This document shows positions 18,772 through 29,265 of a stretch of 29,632 bases of DNA, piece after piece (the first letter of the stretch is position 1; each line of letters begins with the position of its first letter). Location: assembly GCA_003427395.1 (NCBI GenBank), contig BFEA01000137.1, positions 280,580 through 310,211 of the forward strand. The letters are read 5' to 3'. The notes beneath the pieces were generated by a model. The model was not told the DNA's origin. It did no database searches and was given only the letters and a program-made list of their open reading frames with translations. A program made the translations under genes and the position numbers. Source of the stretch: Chara braunii (lineage: Eukaryota > Streptophyta > Charophyceae > Charales > Characeae).

Positions 18772-19066
18772 GCATTTTCGGCCTCTATACCCAGCATGCA
18801 TTGTCGGCCTCACGTTCAAGTGCCCAGGGCCTAACTAACTCAGAGACCCTGGGCTTTCAGCATTTGCTGAGATCCGAGACTCGGTGCACTCCAACCAACT
18901 GGTGTGCTGCAACTGTATGGACCCCACTTCGTGAAATGTTTGTACAGAGGGCTCTTGTTGATTTGCTGGCCCGCCTTCACTTAGGGCGGGCACGAGGCTT
19001 GCTTGGGCCTTAGCCCAGAACATGTACATCATGGCAAGGCCCCTTCTTGAGGGCTCAATCCTCACA
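18772..19066 (-). repeat. Partial LTR of a second A-family element
   Basis: On the minus strand it starts TGTGAG at 19066 after the polypurine tract AAGCTAAGGGGGATGGAA (19084-19067) and matches the start of the LTR at 13022. It runs into the N gap, so its end is unknown. Confidence 0.8.
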
Positions 19067-19103
19067 TTCCATCCCCCTTAGCTTCGAAAGTCCGCTGAGA
19101 TGC

Positions 19104-19524
19104 TTACTTCGCAGGTGCCTTCCCTTTCAGCAGTCTCTCATATTCTGCCACCACCTGAGGAGCTGTGTCAATCAGTTCCTCTCTCGTAAACCACCGGTCT
19201 TCCTTTGGATCTGTCTGATGCCTGAATCTGACGCGATATTCTCTCTTGGGTTTAGGAGGTCTTCCTCTACCCAATGGCTTCTGAACAGGCAGATCTCTGT
19301 GATCCACAATGTCGTCGATGTCCACTTGACCATCCATGGTTGGGGGCAGCATCGATCTCCTGGAAGGGAATTGATCAGTCTCAGCGAAAGGTGCAAGCTT
19401 TGAGGCATGAAAGACTGGGTGAGTGTGTAAGTGTCCAGGGACACGAATGGCATATGTGGGACCATCCATCTCATCTCCCACTATATCCAGGACTTCCCAG
19501 GGACCAAAATACTGAGGCATTAGT
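19104..19524 (-). pseudogene. A-family integrase C-terminus with chromodomain-like tail
   Basis: Open minus-strand frame of 138 codons. It contains MPQYFGPWEVLDIVG, HTHPVFHASKLAPF, VDIDDIVDHRD, then EYRVRFRHQTDPKEDRWF and LIDTAPQVVAEYE. It is close to the element A tail at 12580-13026 but here undamaged, and it ends 20 bases before the polypurine tract. The upstream part of pol is missing: homology stops at about 19524, where sequence of unknown origin begins. It is a truncated 3' fragment of a retrotransposon, not a host gene. Confidence 0.9.
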
Positions 19525-20450
19525 CCTCACAGTATGCGGCGTGCATGTTTTTTTAAGAGTCTGTTTGCGAGAATTTCCTGAGTACCCTGATAGGCAACTA
19601 ATCTGTATGTACTATGTTATGAAGATTCTGTTCGGAAGAAGTGGTTGAGCATCACTCTCCCGTGCCATCATGGTCTCCAAAGAATGGGGATACTGCAGAA
19701 GTGTAGATGGCCAGGCGCATGTTTCCGGCAATCTGCTTGGAACAAGTGCTTGACAAAGGTGAAAATTTTTCCATCTTTTGCAGGGTGACCAAGGTTTCAT
19801 TACCATCTAAGAACAGTTGTTTATGTACATGGTGGGATGGTGAGGACCTGCCCTTAATCTGGAGTGGGAAATTTGGTGGGCAGGGGGAAGTTTTGGGTCT
19901 GTGGCTTTTGACCATACCAGTGCGTTGTTGCTGCACTATGGGTTTCAGTTGTGCGCACCATTCTTCTGGGGAAAAACACAGAAATCTGCACCACCATTAC
20001 TTGGGAAAAATGCGATGCCAAAGAAAGAAACGATAAGCTGAAGTTGCTGCAGTGGTCTTCGTTTCTTGAAGTCACCTTGTGTATGCTGATGATTTGCAGT
20101 GAGGTCAGTAAGGAAAGCCTGATTGATGTGCTCCTGAGGAGGAAGAGAACTGCCTCTCTTGTGTGTTGATTCTGAGACTGCTGGTTGTGAACTTTTTGGG
20201 GCCTCCCCCCTTTTGTATTGACTACGATAGGCCTTCATTTGCCACACTTGGAATGCCAGAAACTGGAGTGGTACTGGGCCTTGTTAGGCTCGAGAGGTCA
20301 GGTCTTGAGGTAGTGATGGTTGAAAAGAATGCAACTGCATCACTCTGTGGTTCTTGAAGTGATAACCATGAAGATGCGGACATTTGACGTTCCATGACGA
20401 TTAGGAAGGTAGGTATGATGTGTTGCAGAGGAAGAGATTGCTTGTCGTCT
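19525..20450. other. Unassigned stretch
   Basis: Only short overlapping frames on both strands; none shows a motif I know. No RNA gene or repeat boundary recognised. Confidence 0.4.
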
Positions 20451-20595
20451 TAAACCACCAGTACTTGCCCGTTAACAAGCCAAAATTTTAGGAAACTCAC
20501 GGGCCACTACAGGAGCGCCCAAATTCATCCAACTAGAAAGGTTTCTACTCTATTTTTTTCTGCGGCCTATAGCTGTGCCAAGTACTGGTGGTTTA
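20451..20595. mobile_element. MITE with 18-bp perfect terminal inverted repeats
   Basis: TTAAACCACCAGTACTTG at 20451-20468 is exactly complementary to CAAGTACTGGTGGTTTAA at 20578-20595. The outer four bases on both sides are TTAA, so either the repeats begin there or TTAA is the target-site duplication. The latter would suggest mobilisation by a piggyBac-type transposase. The total is 145 bases, with no coding capacity. Confidence 0.78.
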
Positions 20596-21316
20596 ACACG
20601 GAGTGCATTCTGAGATCATCTCTTCTGGGTTGTTATGATGCCTTAACAACAGTACGATTTCCAAGTGCAATTCGAAAACCATGGATCTGCCAGAAGAGGA
20701 GGTCACAAGACACCGGCTTCTGGGGGAGGTGGTCTCTGACTGCTTTTTTATAGGTGGTATGATGCCAGTCTTAAAGCAGCTCTTGGAGGCGATACTGTCA
20801 TGCAGTCTTTGTTAGGACATATGTTTGCATCAGGGTCTGGGGCTCGGAGAGAGAGATGGAGAAGGTAAGATAGACAGGCTCTCTGAAATGCAGTTACAGT
20901 TCTATAACTTTGTGACCCTTTCTGCCATGGAAGATGCAAATGAATGGTACTTTTTTGTAACTGGTTACTGAAGAGGTCTCTGGTTTCAATCCTCTGGGAC
21001 TTTATGCGTGCTTCTTTCCATTTACTATGCAGGTCATCCATCCTAGCTGGTGTGGACAATGGTGTGAACACGGTGGTTGCACAATGCACCTGATGCAGGC
21101 AATTCGTGTCATAGGGACTGGTGCGTTGACGTCGGCATCCCTCAACTGTATTTAAATGGAAGAATAGAAAGGGCCGTTGTTCCACTCCTCCCCCCCCCCC
21201 CCTTCCCCCCAAAAAAAAAACCTTGAAAATCCTGCAGTATCATGCTGAAGAGCCTGGCGGTACTGCTGCTACCATGACATGTCTGTTTGAGAAACCAAAA
21301 GGTTGGCAGCAGTAGG
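20596..21316. other. Unassigned stretch with C and A homopolymer runs
   Basis: No recognisable gene. A run of C (about 21190-21202) and a run of A (about 21210-21219) lie close together. The 154-codon minus frame at 20748-21212 has no family motif and starts in the homopolymer area. Confidence 0.4.
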
Positions 21317-22413
21317 TGCAATGACTTGCTGATTTTGACTGCCGAGACTGACTGCGAGGCTGTACAGTACCAGTGGTAGGGTAGATTCATAATTTTGTTT
21401 GGCTGAGGGCTAACCGAAAGACCTACCTGTAAGGAATATTAGTGAGGGACATATCTGCAAATTTGGGAAAATACAGGCCCAACACTAATTTGACATTCCT
21501 ACAGCTGACCCTAACTGCGTGTAGCAGACCCGGGCTACCCCTAGGACGGACAGGCCTGAAAGGCCTATGCTGATAGACGATCCTATAGCCTATAGCCGGG
21601 TAGGGAGAGGCCGAGAGGCCGAAACTGGAACGGTACCGGTCGGTCCAGTCAGTCGAGTCTAGGTCTAGGCTAGAGTAGTGTAGATCTATTAATAGATTAG
21701 GAAAATGAATTCGGAACTTTTGGCTGTTCATTCCGGCGAAGCACCGTTTGGAGAAGCCAAGCAAGTTGGCGGTGGCAATTGTCTGCAGGTGGCATCATGA
21801 GACCCTTGGCTGGGACGACAGCCATAGCTGGCCCTTCTAAAGGTTGCCGGAGCTGGGGCACCCTCAGCGCATCTACCCTTGGGGGTATGTGCGTCTGGCC
21901 AGTCTATGTGGAGGCTCTTCACTAAGTGTTTGTGGGTGGCGGCAGGCATAGCTGCCTGTTTCTTCGTCCTAGTTGTCCATCGGCACTGAAGACTTCATCT
22001 CAGCATCTGTTCTTCATCTGAGTGGTTGGCGCTGGCCTCAGGGAGGGCAATTCGGTGTGGTGCTGCTGACTGGGTGTAGGGTAGAGGGTGGAGTGTGGGG
22101 TTCTGAGTGTGGCGAGATACTGGAACAAACTCTGTAACGATATCTGGTTTTAATTGGCTCTTCATCAGTGTGATTCCAATTGTTATCCTCGCAGGTTTCT
22201 TCTTGTGATTGGTTGTTGAGAGTTTGTCAGAGAGTGAGAACCACGCAATGTCTTCTCCCCATCTGTGCATGGCCGAACTTCCGCTACATACTCTGATCTG
22301 TGTACAGTTGGACTCTGTCTCCTCTCCCCCTTCTCTTATGCATGTATGGTGGTGTATGAGACTCTCTGTGTGTGAGTGGCGGTAAGAATCGTCAGACAAC
22401 CAAGTTCATAACA
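21317..22413 (+). repeat. 5' LTR of element C
   Basis: Starts TGCAATGACT and ends TTCATAACA, 2 bases before a PBS. Its first 75 bases reappear at 29191-29265 beyond the pol remnants, with six differences, which fixes the left boundary. The length is 1097 bases. The five bases before it are GTAGG. The matching right flank is outside the window. Confidence 0.87.
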
Positions 22414-22415
22414 GT

Positions 22416-22427
22416 TGGTATCGGAGC
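22416..22427 (+). other. Primer-binding site of element C
   Basis: TGGTATCGGAGC, 2 bases after the LTR, identical to the PBS of elements B and D. Confidence 0.88.
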
Positions 22428-23956
22428 GGGATTGGAATTGGAGCAATGAGGGTTGAGCGCAATTGGGGCATCTTCTTCATCTGGCGATATACTGGCAAGA
22501 GGTTCATGGCGATTCATCTTCCCCAGTACTGAGTCAGCAGGGAAGAAGATTTCAAGCGGTGAAATCCGGAGTTCAATGTTTGCACTGAGCAAGCGCACTG
22601 AGCCTGTCAGGGCGCTTGTCAAGAAGTGGCGAGAACATGGCTATTTCGCCATAGCAAACCCTGAGGGTAGGATAGCGAAGTGCCTCAGAGTGGCGAATTA
22701 CCCCTGAGGACTTAAGGGATCTCTGAGTGGCTTCATCCCTGAGCAGCGCTGAGGGAGATTGACAAGCTGTGTCAATCTCAGGTGGAAATAACCTCATCAG
22801 AGGCTATTTATAGCATCAGCGGCTGTGGGGACCTGTGGCGAGATATTTCCTGTTGGCACTCTGGGTGCCACAGGGCCAGATTCAGGGAATCTGGCATGAG
22901 GGGTTGCAGCGCTTCAGGATACTGAAGAAGATCAACAAGTTGGAGGTGATTTTGTGCATGGAAGACAGTGGAGGAAGTTCTGGAAGTAACTGGCGAGATG
23001 AGGGTTTCAGTTTGCCATAGCCAAATCTTCACCCAGCTCTGCGAGAAACTCTGAAAGTGAGTCCGTTCCATGCACACCCCTGTATAGCGATTCAAATAGG
23101 GTTAGAATAATTAGTAATTATGGTCTATCTGTCTGTCAGTGACTGGATGTGAAAGTCGCAGACTGCATGACAGCCATAGCCATCACTCTCCTACCTTCCT
23201 CTGCTCATTTCTTACCCTCTGGTGACTCTTTTCCATCCAAAATTGCTTTGTGACTGCCTTACTATATTGCGCTTGATCTGGGATGCTCAGATTGTGAATT
23301 CTGTACTGGAAAAGTAGTGATACTGTGAATTGTAGTTTTGCGCTGAGTTTAATTATAGCCTATGCTAGCTAGGGTCAGTCATAACTTCAATTCTGTTCGT
23401 CATAATTCAATTCTGTCAGTTGCCAGTGAAACACAATGCAAAATTAGTCAATACTGCAGAAGCGCTTGATTGGATTTGCAGTATTTCACTGGAAACAGTG
23501 AATACTATAGTTCGCCATACCCTAGGGTATGGCCGCCAGAGTCATCAGGGCCGAAATTGGAGTTTGGGCTAGGATTCAGGGTCTCTGACTGAATCGCTCT
23601 GCTTGTTTGATCATTCTTGTCTGTACTTGCCATCTTCTTTCATTCTCACTGATTACTATTGTTTTCTAGTGGGCTTCAGAAATCTAGTGTCTCTCTGGAA
23701 GAGTAGTGGTTGTGTCTACTAACTCTAGTGTGGTGCGGGGTCAGTAAAAGGAAATCGTGTGAATGATTTTACTGGACTTTCAGTCTGTCTGACACCTGAC
23801 CCCAGAGAACCGCTCCAACCCAAACCACTTGTTGCCCACGCACCCACCTATGTACTGTGTTTGAGATAGCAGCGATTTCAGAGTGTCTGAAGGAAGGTGT
23901 ATATCGATGCATACTCAATTGCTGTCTGTCTATTTCAGTGTGTTTGAAAGTGGAAA
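22428..23956 (+). other. Untranslated leader of element C
   Basis: About 1.5 kb from PBS to gag ATG. It contains a perfect 10-base hairpin (22755-22764 with 22770-22779, GAGATTGACA arms) and several repeats of a gtggcga word. Short frames only. No protein is recognised. Confidence 0.55.
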
Positions 23957-25450
23957 ATGGCGGACCAGGGTGCTCAGCAGCAGCCACAGGTAGAAGTAGT
24001 GATGAAGGTAGAAGAGCACCAACCTTCTACCTCCACCCCTGCTACTCCTCTGACTGCTACCCAACGAAAGAAAAAGGAGTTGCAGGAAAAGCTGCAGCAG
24101 GAGCAGGCCCTGCTGGCAGAATTGGAGAGACAGGAGGCAGTGGAACTGGAGGCTGCAACAGATGCCTCACGCAGTGAGTATTTGTTGGAGCAGCTAGGTA
24201 AAGCTATCTCAGACGACCGCTGTGCCCAGGTGACTAAGAACTTGGTGGAGTGGGCCGTTTTGGAACACAAGGCCACCTGTTCTTACTTCACTAACTGGGA
24301 TGACCGCATCGGCCGCCTGGAACGCAAAGTGGACGACCTGGCAGCTCAGCAACCCAAGATACTGAATGCAATTCAGAATCCGACTGCGCAGCTAACAACC
24401 GCCAAACTGATTGTTCCCCAGTCTCCTCCTCTCTCAGTGAAACCTTCCTCTTCTCCTCTTTCAACCCCCTCTGGTTCACGCCATTCTTCCCCCTCACCAC
24501 CTCCTTCCCAAAAAGCCACAGCCCAGCCATCTTATGCGTCTGTTGCTGCAAGAGATCAGAGAGGTCCCAAGATCCCAGTTCCCAACAAGTTGAGAGGGGA
24601 TGACCCAAAGACCGATGTTGGGGACTTGGCTGTTGGGACCAAAGCCTACTTGAGGGGCTTTGTCTGCGCAGAACAGACCAAGGTGGCAACGATTCTGGGA
24701 CTGCTGGAGGGACCCGCTCTGAAGTGGGCCACCTCAACTTCCAGCAATCAACAACAGTCTATGGAGGACTGGGTTTTTGGGCTGGGAGTGGACAGACTTC
24801 TGCAGGCCCTAGAGGATCGCTTTGCAGACAAGGAGCGGGCCCTCAAAGTTGCTGACAAGATTGCTCGCTTGGGGCAGCAGCGCTACAGCGGTACCCTGCA
24901 GTCCTTGTTTGCAGAGTTCGAGCAGCTTACCTCTACCCCTGGGTTGGTCATGTCAACTGATGATTTGCTGACCAACTTCTGCAGGGCAGCGCCTGAGAAG
25001 TTTGCTGTTGCATTGTACATCGCTGGGCACAAGGATTGGAGATCCTTTGGCCGCGCAGCCCTGGACATGGAAGCCAAACTTCATGTTCAGGCCCACTCCT
25101 CTGATAGGAGGAAAGGTGCCTTCCCTCGTGGTGCTGGAAAGGGAAAGGCAGCCTTTGCGCATGCAGGGTCTGCATCAGCTTCTGATTCAGACTCCCAGGC
25201 TGATACACCATCAGTTGGGACTGGATCAGCTGCTGAGACAGATGTTGCAGCGGCCCTGACTCAGGCTGTTCTGGGAGTTCTGCAACACCAGAAGAGATTT
25301 TCTCCCACCACAGCCTCAACCAGTGCAAAGGGGAAGGACAAGGGACGTCGGCCTTCCTCCTCCCAATGCCCTAATTTGCCAAAGGACGTCCATATGCCAG
25401 CTGACCCTCTCAATCCCTCCACTCTCCCCTGGTGTGACCTCCAAATCTAG
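23957..25450 (+). CDS. Element C Gag-like protein, 497 codons, uninterrupted
   Basis: The only long intact frame in the window. The ATG at 23957 has a good plant context (AAAATGGCG). N-terminal residues about 35-75 are Lys/Glu/Gln/Leu-rich and look like a coiled coil (KKKELQEKLQQEQALLAELE). Residues about 150-195 are a Ser/Pro/Thr linker. Residues about 205-375 resemble the gypsy Gag capsid region (PNKLRGDDPKTDVGDLAVG, LLEGPALKWATSTSS, LLQALEDRFADKERA). The tail is Ser/Ala-rich. The frame ends just before the zinc knuckle, which lies in another frame at 25486, so the normal Gag-Pol continuation was lost by small indels near 25430-25450. It would form the retrotransposon particle. Confidence 0.8.
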   Translation: MADQGAQQQPQVEVVMKVEEHQPSTSTPATPLTATQRKKKELQEKLQQEQALLAELERQEAVELEAATDASRSEYLLEQLGKAISDDRCAQVTKNLVEWAVLEHKATCSYFTNWDDRIGRLERKVDDLAAQQPKILNAIQNPTAQLTTAKLIVPQSPPLSVKPSSSPLSTPSGSRHSSPSPPPSQKATAQPSYASVAARDQRGPKIPVPNKLRGDDPKTDVGDLAVGTKAYLRGFVCAEQTKVATILGLLEGPALKWATSTSSNQQQSMEDWVFGLGVDRLLQALEDRFADKERALKVADKIARLGQQRYSGTLQSLFAEFEQLTSTPGLVMSTDDLLTNFCRAAPEKFAVALYIAGHKDWRSFGRAALDMEAKLHVQAHSSDRRKGAFPRGAGKGKAAFAHAGSASASDSDSQADTPSVGTGSAAETDVAAALTQAVLGVLQHQKRFSPTTASTSAKGKDKGRRPSSSQCPNLPKDVHMPADPLNPSTLPWCDLQI

Positions 25451-25485
25451 GAGGGAGTGTGGAGAAGAAGGAAGGAAAGGGGGTC

Positions 25486-25524
25486 TGCCTGAGGTGTGAG
25501 GGCCAACACTTCTTGAAGGACTGC
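25486..25524 (+). other. CCHC zinc knuckle, element C
   Basis: CLRCEGQHFLKDC, spacing Cys-x2-Cys-x3-His-x4-Cys, with three rather than four residues before His. It is not in frame with the upstream gag. Confidence 0.75.
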
Positions 25525-25658
25525 CCTTACATGCCAGGCCCGGGTCAGTCAAAAACCTGAAACAGACCCTGGGGACTGCAGTTCCCCCTAGTGCTGCACC
25601 TTCATCTGCTCAGGTAGGTGAATCTGCAGCTGTTTTAGTTGAGACTGTATCTGAGTGT

Positions 25659-26243
25659 TTGGGGACTGCACGGGCGACATCCTTTTGCTATGAGGATCCT
25701 GACCCGGATCAGGACCCGGGGCAGGATGAGCTTCAGTCACTTGCTGCTTTCTTCCTTCACCTGAAGGAACAAAAGAAAATCAAGTCTGATCTCATCCTAC
25801 TTCGGCCCATGATCAACCACATCAGGATCAAAGGGCTGTTAGATTGTGGAGCCACCAAGAACTTCATATCGCCCAGTGCTGTAAAGAAACTGCATCTGGG
25901 TATGAAAGTTCAGCAGCTGCAGCAACCTTTGCTGGTCAGAATAGGTGACTCCACTGTTCTCACAATCAGGGAGAAGGTCAGGGGTATCCCTGTTACCTTC
26001 GACAGTGCTGAAGAAGTCAGACACAGTCTGGACTTCTACATATTCCCTGACTTACCATTTGACCTGGTGTTCTCTATGCAGTGGCTAAAGGTCGTCAACC
26101 CAAGGATCGACTGGCAGATCCCAAAGGTTGAACTGCCTAACAAACAGGGGGTGTATCAGCCATGTATGATTGCTGCTGAACACCACCCTAAAACTAGTTG
26201 CTACTGTTTGAGAGCGAGAGAGTTCTATGCTCTCTCTCGCTAG
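25659..26243 (+). pseudogene. Element C aspartic protease
   Basis: Retropepsin-like domain in a 194-codon frame. The catalytic box is GLLDCGATKNFIS (Asp codon at 25842), with Cys in place of Ser/Thr. The second hallmark reads DLVFSMQWL where relatives have ILGMQWL. A TAG at 26241-26243 separates it from RT in the same frame and is one C-to-T step from CAG. The chosen ATG is simply the first in the frame; in the living element protease would be part of a longer Gag-Pol. Confidence 0.82.
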
Positions 26244-26264
26244 TACGACCATGAGCGCCTGTTC

Positions 26265-26960
26265 TTGGCTCTGGTCAAGCAGACAGACGCTCCTACTGTT
26301 TCCTGTCCTCCTGAGATACAACAGGTGGTGGACCAGTACGCTGATCTGATGGAGGAGCCCTTTGGGTTACCCAACTGGCCAACCAAGCATCACATTGAGC
26401 TACTACCTGGAGCGGTCCCTCCCAAGGGCCGCATCTACAGGATGTCCCCTGCTGAGTTTGATGAGCTGAGAAAGCAGCTTGAGACCCTGACCAGCAAGGG
26501 CTGGATGCGGCTGAGCACTTCTGAATTTGGGGCACTAGTCCTCTTCGTCCCGAAAGGGAATGGAGAATTCAGAATGTGTATTGACTATAGGGGTCTCAAC
26601 AAGATCAGGAAGAGTACAGAGCCACTTCCTAGGATCGATGACCTTCTGGATATGGTGCAGGGCTGCGCAGTGTTCAGCAAAGTCGACCTCAAATCTGGCT
26701 ACCACCAGATTGAGATGGCAGAGGAGGATGTCTATAAGACAATCTTCAAGACCAGGTATGGTACTTACGAGTTCCTGGTCATGCCATTTGAACTTTGCAA
26801 CGCCCCAGGTACCTTCCAGACAGAGATGCACCGCATTTTCAGGCCTTACCTGGACAAGTTCATGGTTGTCTACCTAGATGACATTCTGGTATTCAGCCGA
26901 ACTGCTAGGGAACATGCGGAGCACTTGGCTCTAGTCCCTCAGTTGTTACGTGACAGCTAG
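26265..26960 (+). pseudogene. Element C reverse transcriptase
   Basis: Ty3/gypsy [76 protein letters not shown] (FEL instead of FGL) and the catalytic [10 protein letters not shown] (Asp codons at 26877 and 26880). The frame stops at TAG 26958-26960 but is continuous beyond it (YKINKEKSSFG, VIYVGHVIS), so this is a single nonsense change. It follows the protease in the same frame. Confidence 0.92.
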
Positions 26961-27640
26961 TATAAGATTAACAAAGAGAAGTCCTCTTTTGGAGTTCCCT
27001 CTGTCATCTATGTGGGTCATGTAATCTCTGGAGATGGCCTGGCTCCTGAAGCAGCCAAGATAGCTGCTATTCAGGAGTGGCCACAACCACAGACAGTGAG
27101 GGATGTCAGGTCCTTCATGGGTTCAGCCTCATACTACGGAAAGTTTGTCAGAAACTTTTCTGCAGTGGCTGCACTCCTGACCAACCTAACAAAGAAAGAC
27201 AATCCTTTTCTTTGGTCCCTTCCCTGTCAGTTGGCCTTTACACGACTCAAGAAGGCCTTGAATCGTGCACCGGTGCTGAAGTTGCCTGACCCCACTCTGC
27301 CATTCATCCTGACCACTGACGCCAGTCAATATGGCATTGGGGCAGTTCTTCAGCAGGATGATGGAAATGGTCTACGACCTGTAGAGTTAATGAGTAAGAA
27401 GATCAAGACTCAAAAGCTTCAGGACTCTTCTGTGCCCTGAAACATTGGAAGCACTTTCTTCTGGAAAGACACTTTAAGATCTTCTCAGATCACTCCACCT
27501 TACTGTGGATGAAGTCCCAGGGAGAGTTAAATGATAAGCTGGCACGATACATTCAGTTCATAGACATGTTTGACTTTGAACTGAAGCATAAGAAGGGTTG
27601 CTACAACAAGGTAGCAGATGCCCTCTCTCGTAAGCCTGAC
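26961..27640 (+). pseudogene. Element C RT end and RNase H, internal deletion
   Basis: It continues in the RT frame with RSFMGSASYYGKFVRNFS and the first RNase H Asp in LTTDASQYGIGAVL (about 27315). At about 27425 the frame breaks: KKIKTQKLQDS is followed almost at once by ALKHWKHF in another frame, so some ten residues, including the catalytic Glu of the YEKELxAL motif, are missing. FSDHSTLLWM and VADALSR follow in the frame 27509-28129. RNase H should be inactive. Confidence 0.9.
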
Positions 27641-28640
27641 TCTTTCACCCTGATCTCCTCTACTCACTCCTTTGGAGAGGAGACCCGTCAGACCATTGCT
27701 CGTCTTCTGCCTCAGGACCCGACTAATGGACCCATAGTCAGGAATCTACAAGCGGATCCCAATTCTGAACCCGGCTATGCCCTGAGTTCAGACTTGCTGT
27801 ATACCTACAACAGAGGTGAGGAACGCTTGTGCATTCCCCAGGATCAACGGCTCAGGACACTGTTGATGTCAGAGTGTCATGATGCCTGCGGACATTTTGG
27901 GTTCTTAAAGTCGTATACAGCCCTGTCGCAACGCTTCTTCTGGAAGGAGATGCGGAGTGAGATGCTGCTCTATGTGGAAACCTGTGAGCTTTGCCAGAGG
28001 AACAAGGTCCAACGTAGGCCTCCTCTGGGACTACTCAGACCCTTACCCATACCTGATGGCCCTGCTGAATCTGTGTCGATTGACTTCACAGATTTAGGCA
28101 AGAACACCCTCGTGGCATGCGTCAGGTAATGGTCTGCGTGGACAGGTTCTCCAAATACGCAGAGTTCATCCCCTTGCCAGAGGTAGCTAGAGTCCCGACT
28201 GTGAGAGCAGCCTTTTCAGAGAGGTGGGTCACACACCATGGACCGCCCACTTCTATAGTCAGTGATAGAGACCCCGATTTTGCAGCGATGAGTGGCAGTC
28301 CTACTGTAAGGATTACCTGCACTCACGATTGGACATGACTTCTGGTCATCATCCTGAAGCAAATGATCAGGCTGAAGTGATGAACCGGGTCTTATTCCAA
28401 TTGCTGCGTCCTGTCATCTCTCCAGATCAATAAAACCGGGATCTCCACTTGGCTCGGGCACAACTTGTTTATAACATGTCTGTCCATTCCTCGACTGGGT
28501 TCAGTCCATACCGGTTGCACTGGGGACGTGAACCACGACAGCCTCTCGATGATATCATCGATAAGGCTAAGCCAAACCTGACGCCAGGCACCGCAGAGTT
28601 CACCAGACGCTACCTCATAGATGTGGAAAGAGCATGAGCG
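27641..28640 (+). pseudogene. Element C integrase
   Basis: The HHCC finger is complete: ECHDACGHFGFLKSY and then CELCQRNK (about 27865-28005). The core has SVSIDFTD (first Asp, about 28080), VSDRDPDF (second Asp, about 28260) and HPEANDQAEVMNR (Glu, about 28375). These lie in different frames: shifts near 28115 and 28285, and a TAA near 28431. The end of the core reads YNMSVHSSTGFSPYRLHWG. A TGA at 28635-28637 is one step from CGA. Confidence 0.9.
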
Positions 28641-29100
28641 AACTTGTTCAAAGCCCAAAAGGCCATGATTGAACAAGCTAACCGCCACAGGCGGCCTTCC
28701 CCCATCTGCACTGGTGATTATGTCTGGGTAGCCAGTTTTGAGTTGTCGAGGGAGGAGGATATCTCCCCTAAGCTATTGCCTTGTTATTTGGGTCCATGGC
28801 AGGTCTTAGATACAGTGGGCGCTGATCCATTCGGCCCATCCTATGTCATCGACGTCCCGCTGCATCTTTCATGCATCTAAGCTGCTTCCATTTACTCCAA
28901 CTGATGCATTCCCAGACCGGCCCCCTCAATTTGGTCCACCGATCCCTGGCAAGGGATATGACGTGGAATGGATTGAGGATGAGTGGGGCACAGACCCCGA
29001 TCGGCAGTATCTTGTGAGGTTCGCTTTCCAACCTCCTTCTGAGAACAGATGGTTCTACAGAAGGGAACTTCTCAAGACAGCAAAGTCAGTTGTTCTGTGA
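28641..29100 (+). pseudogene. Element C integrase C-terminus and chromodomain-like tail
   Basis: First frame (28644-28880): DYVWVASFELSREEDISPK, YLGPWQVLDTVGAD, SYVIDVPLHL. A deletion of about 14 bases near 28863 removes the expected RTYPV segment and shifts the frame. The reading then continues FHASKLLPF, and YDVEWIEDEWG, QYLVRFAFQPPSENRWF and RRELLKTAKSVVL end at TGA 29098-29100. The last part corresponds to the chromo-like tails of A and B. Confidence 0.87.
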
Positions 29101-29190
29101 TATAAAGCGGCTCAGAAGGGCAACCTTCCTTGCCGTTCATCTCGCCTGCATCCCTAGCTTGGAGGTCCTCGCTCCCCGGGGGGGTAAGCC

Positions 29191-29265
29191 TGCAATGACT
29201 TGCTGATTTTGACTGCCAAGACTAACTGCAAGGCTCTACAGTACCAGCAGTAGGGTAGATTCATA
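29191..29265 (+). repeat. Start of the 3' LTR of element C, cut after 75 bases
   Basis: TGCAATGACT start, preceded at 29176-29190 by a G-run (CCCGGGGGGGTAAGCC) in the polypurine-tract position. It matches 21317-21391 with six differences, then switches at TTCATA to unrelated GTC-rich sequence. Confidence 0.85.

Noticed and set aside
18270-19013. Open frames across the N run
   Set aside because: Length comes from undetermined bases; the real sequence on either side is short and unrelated.
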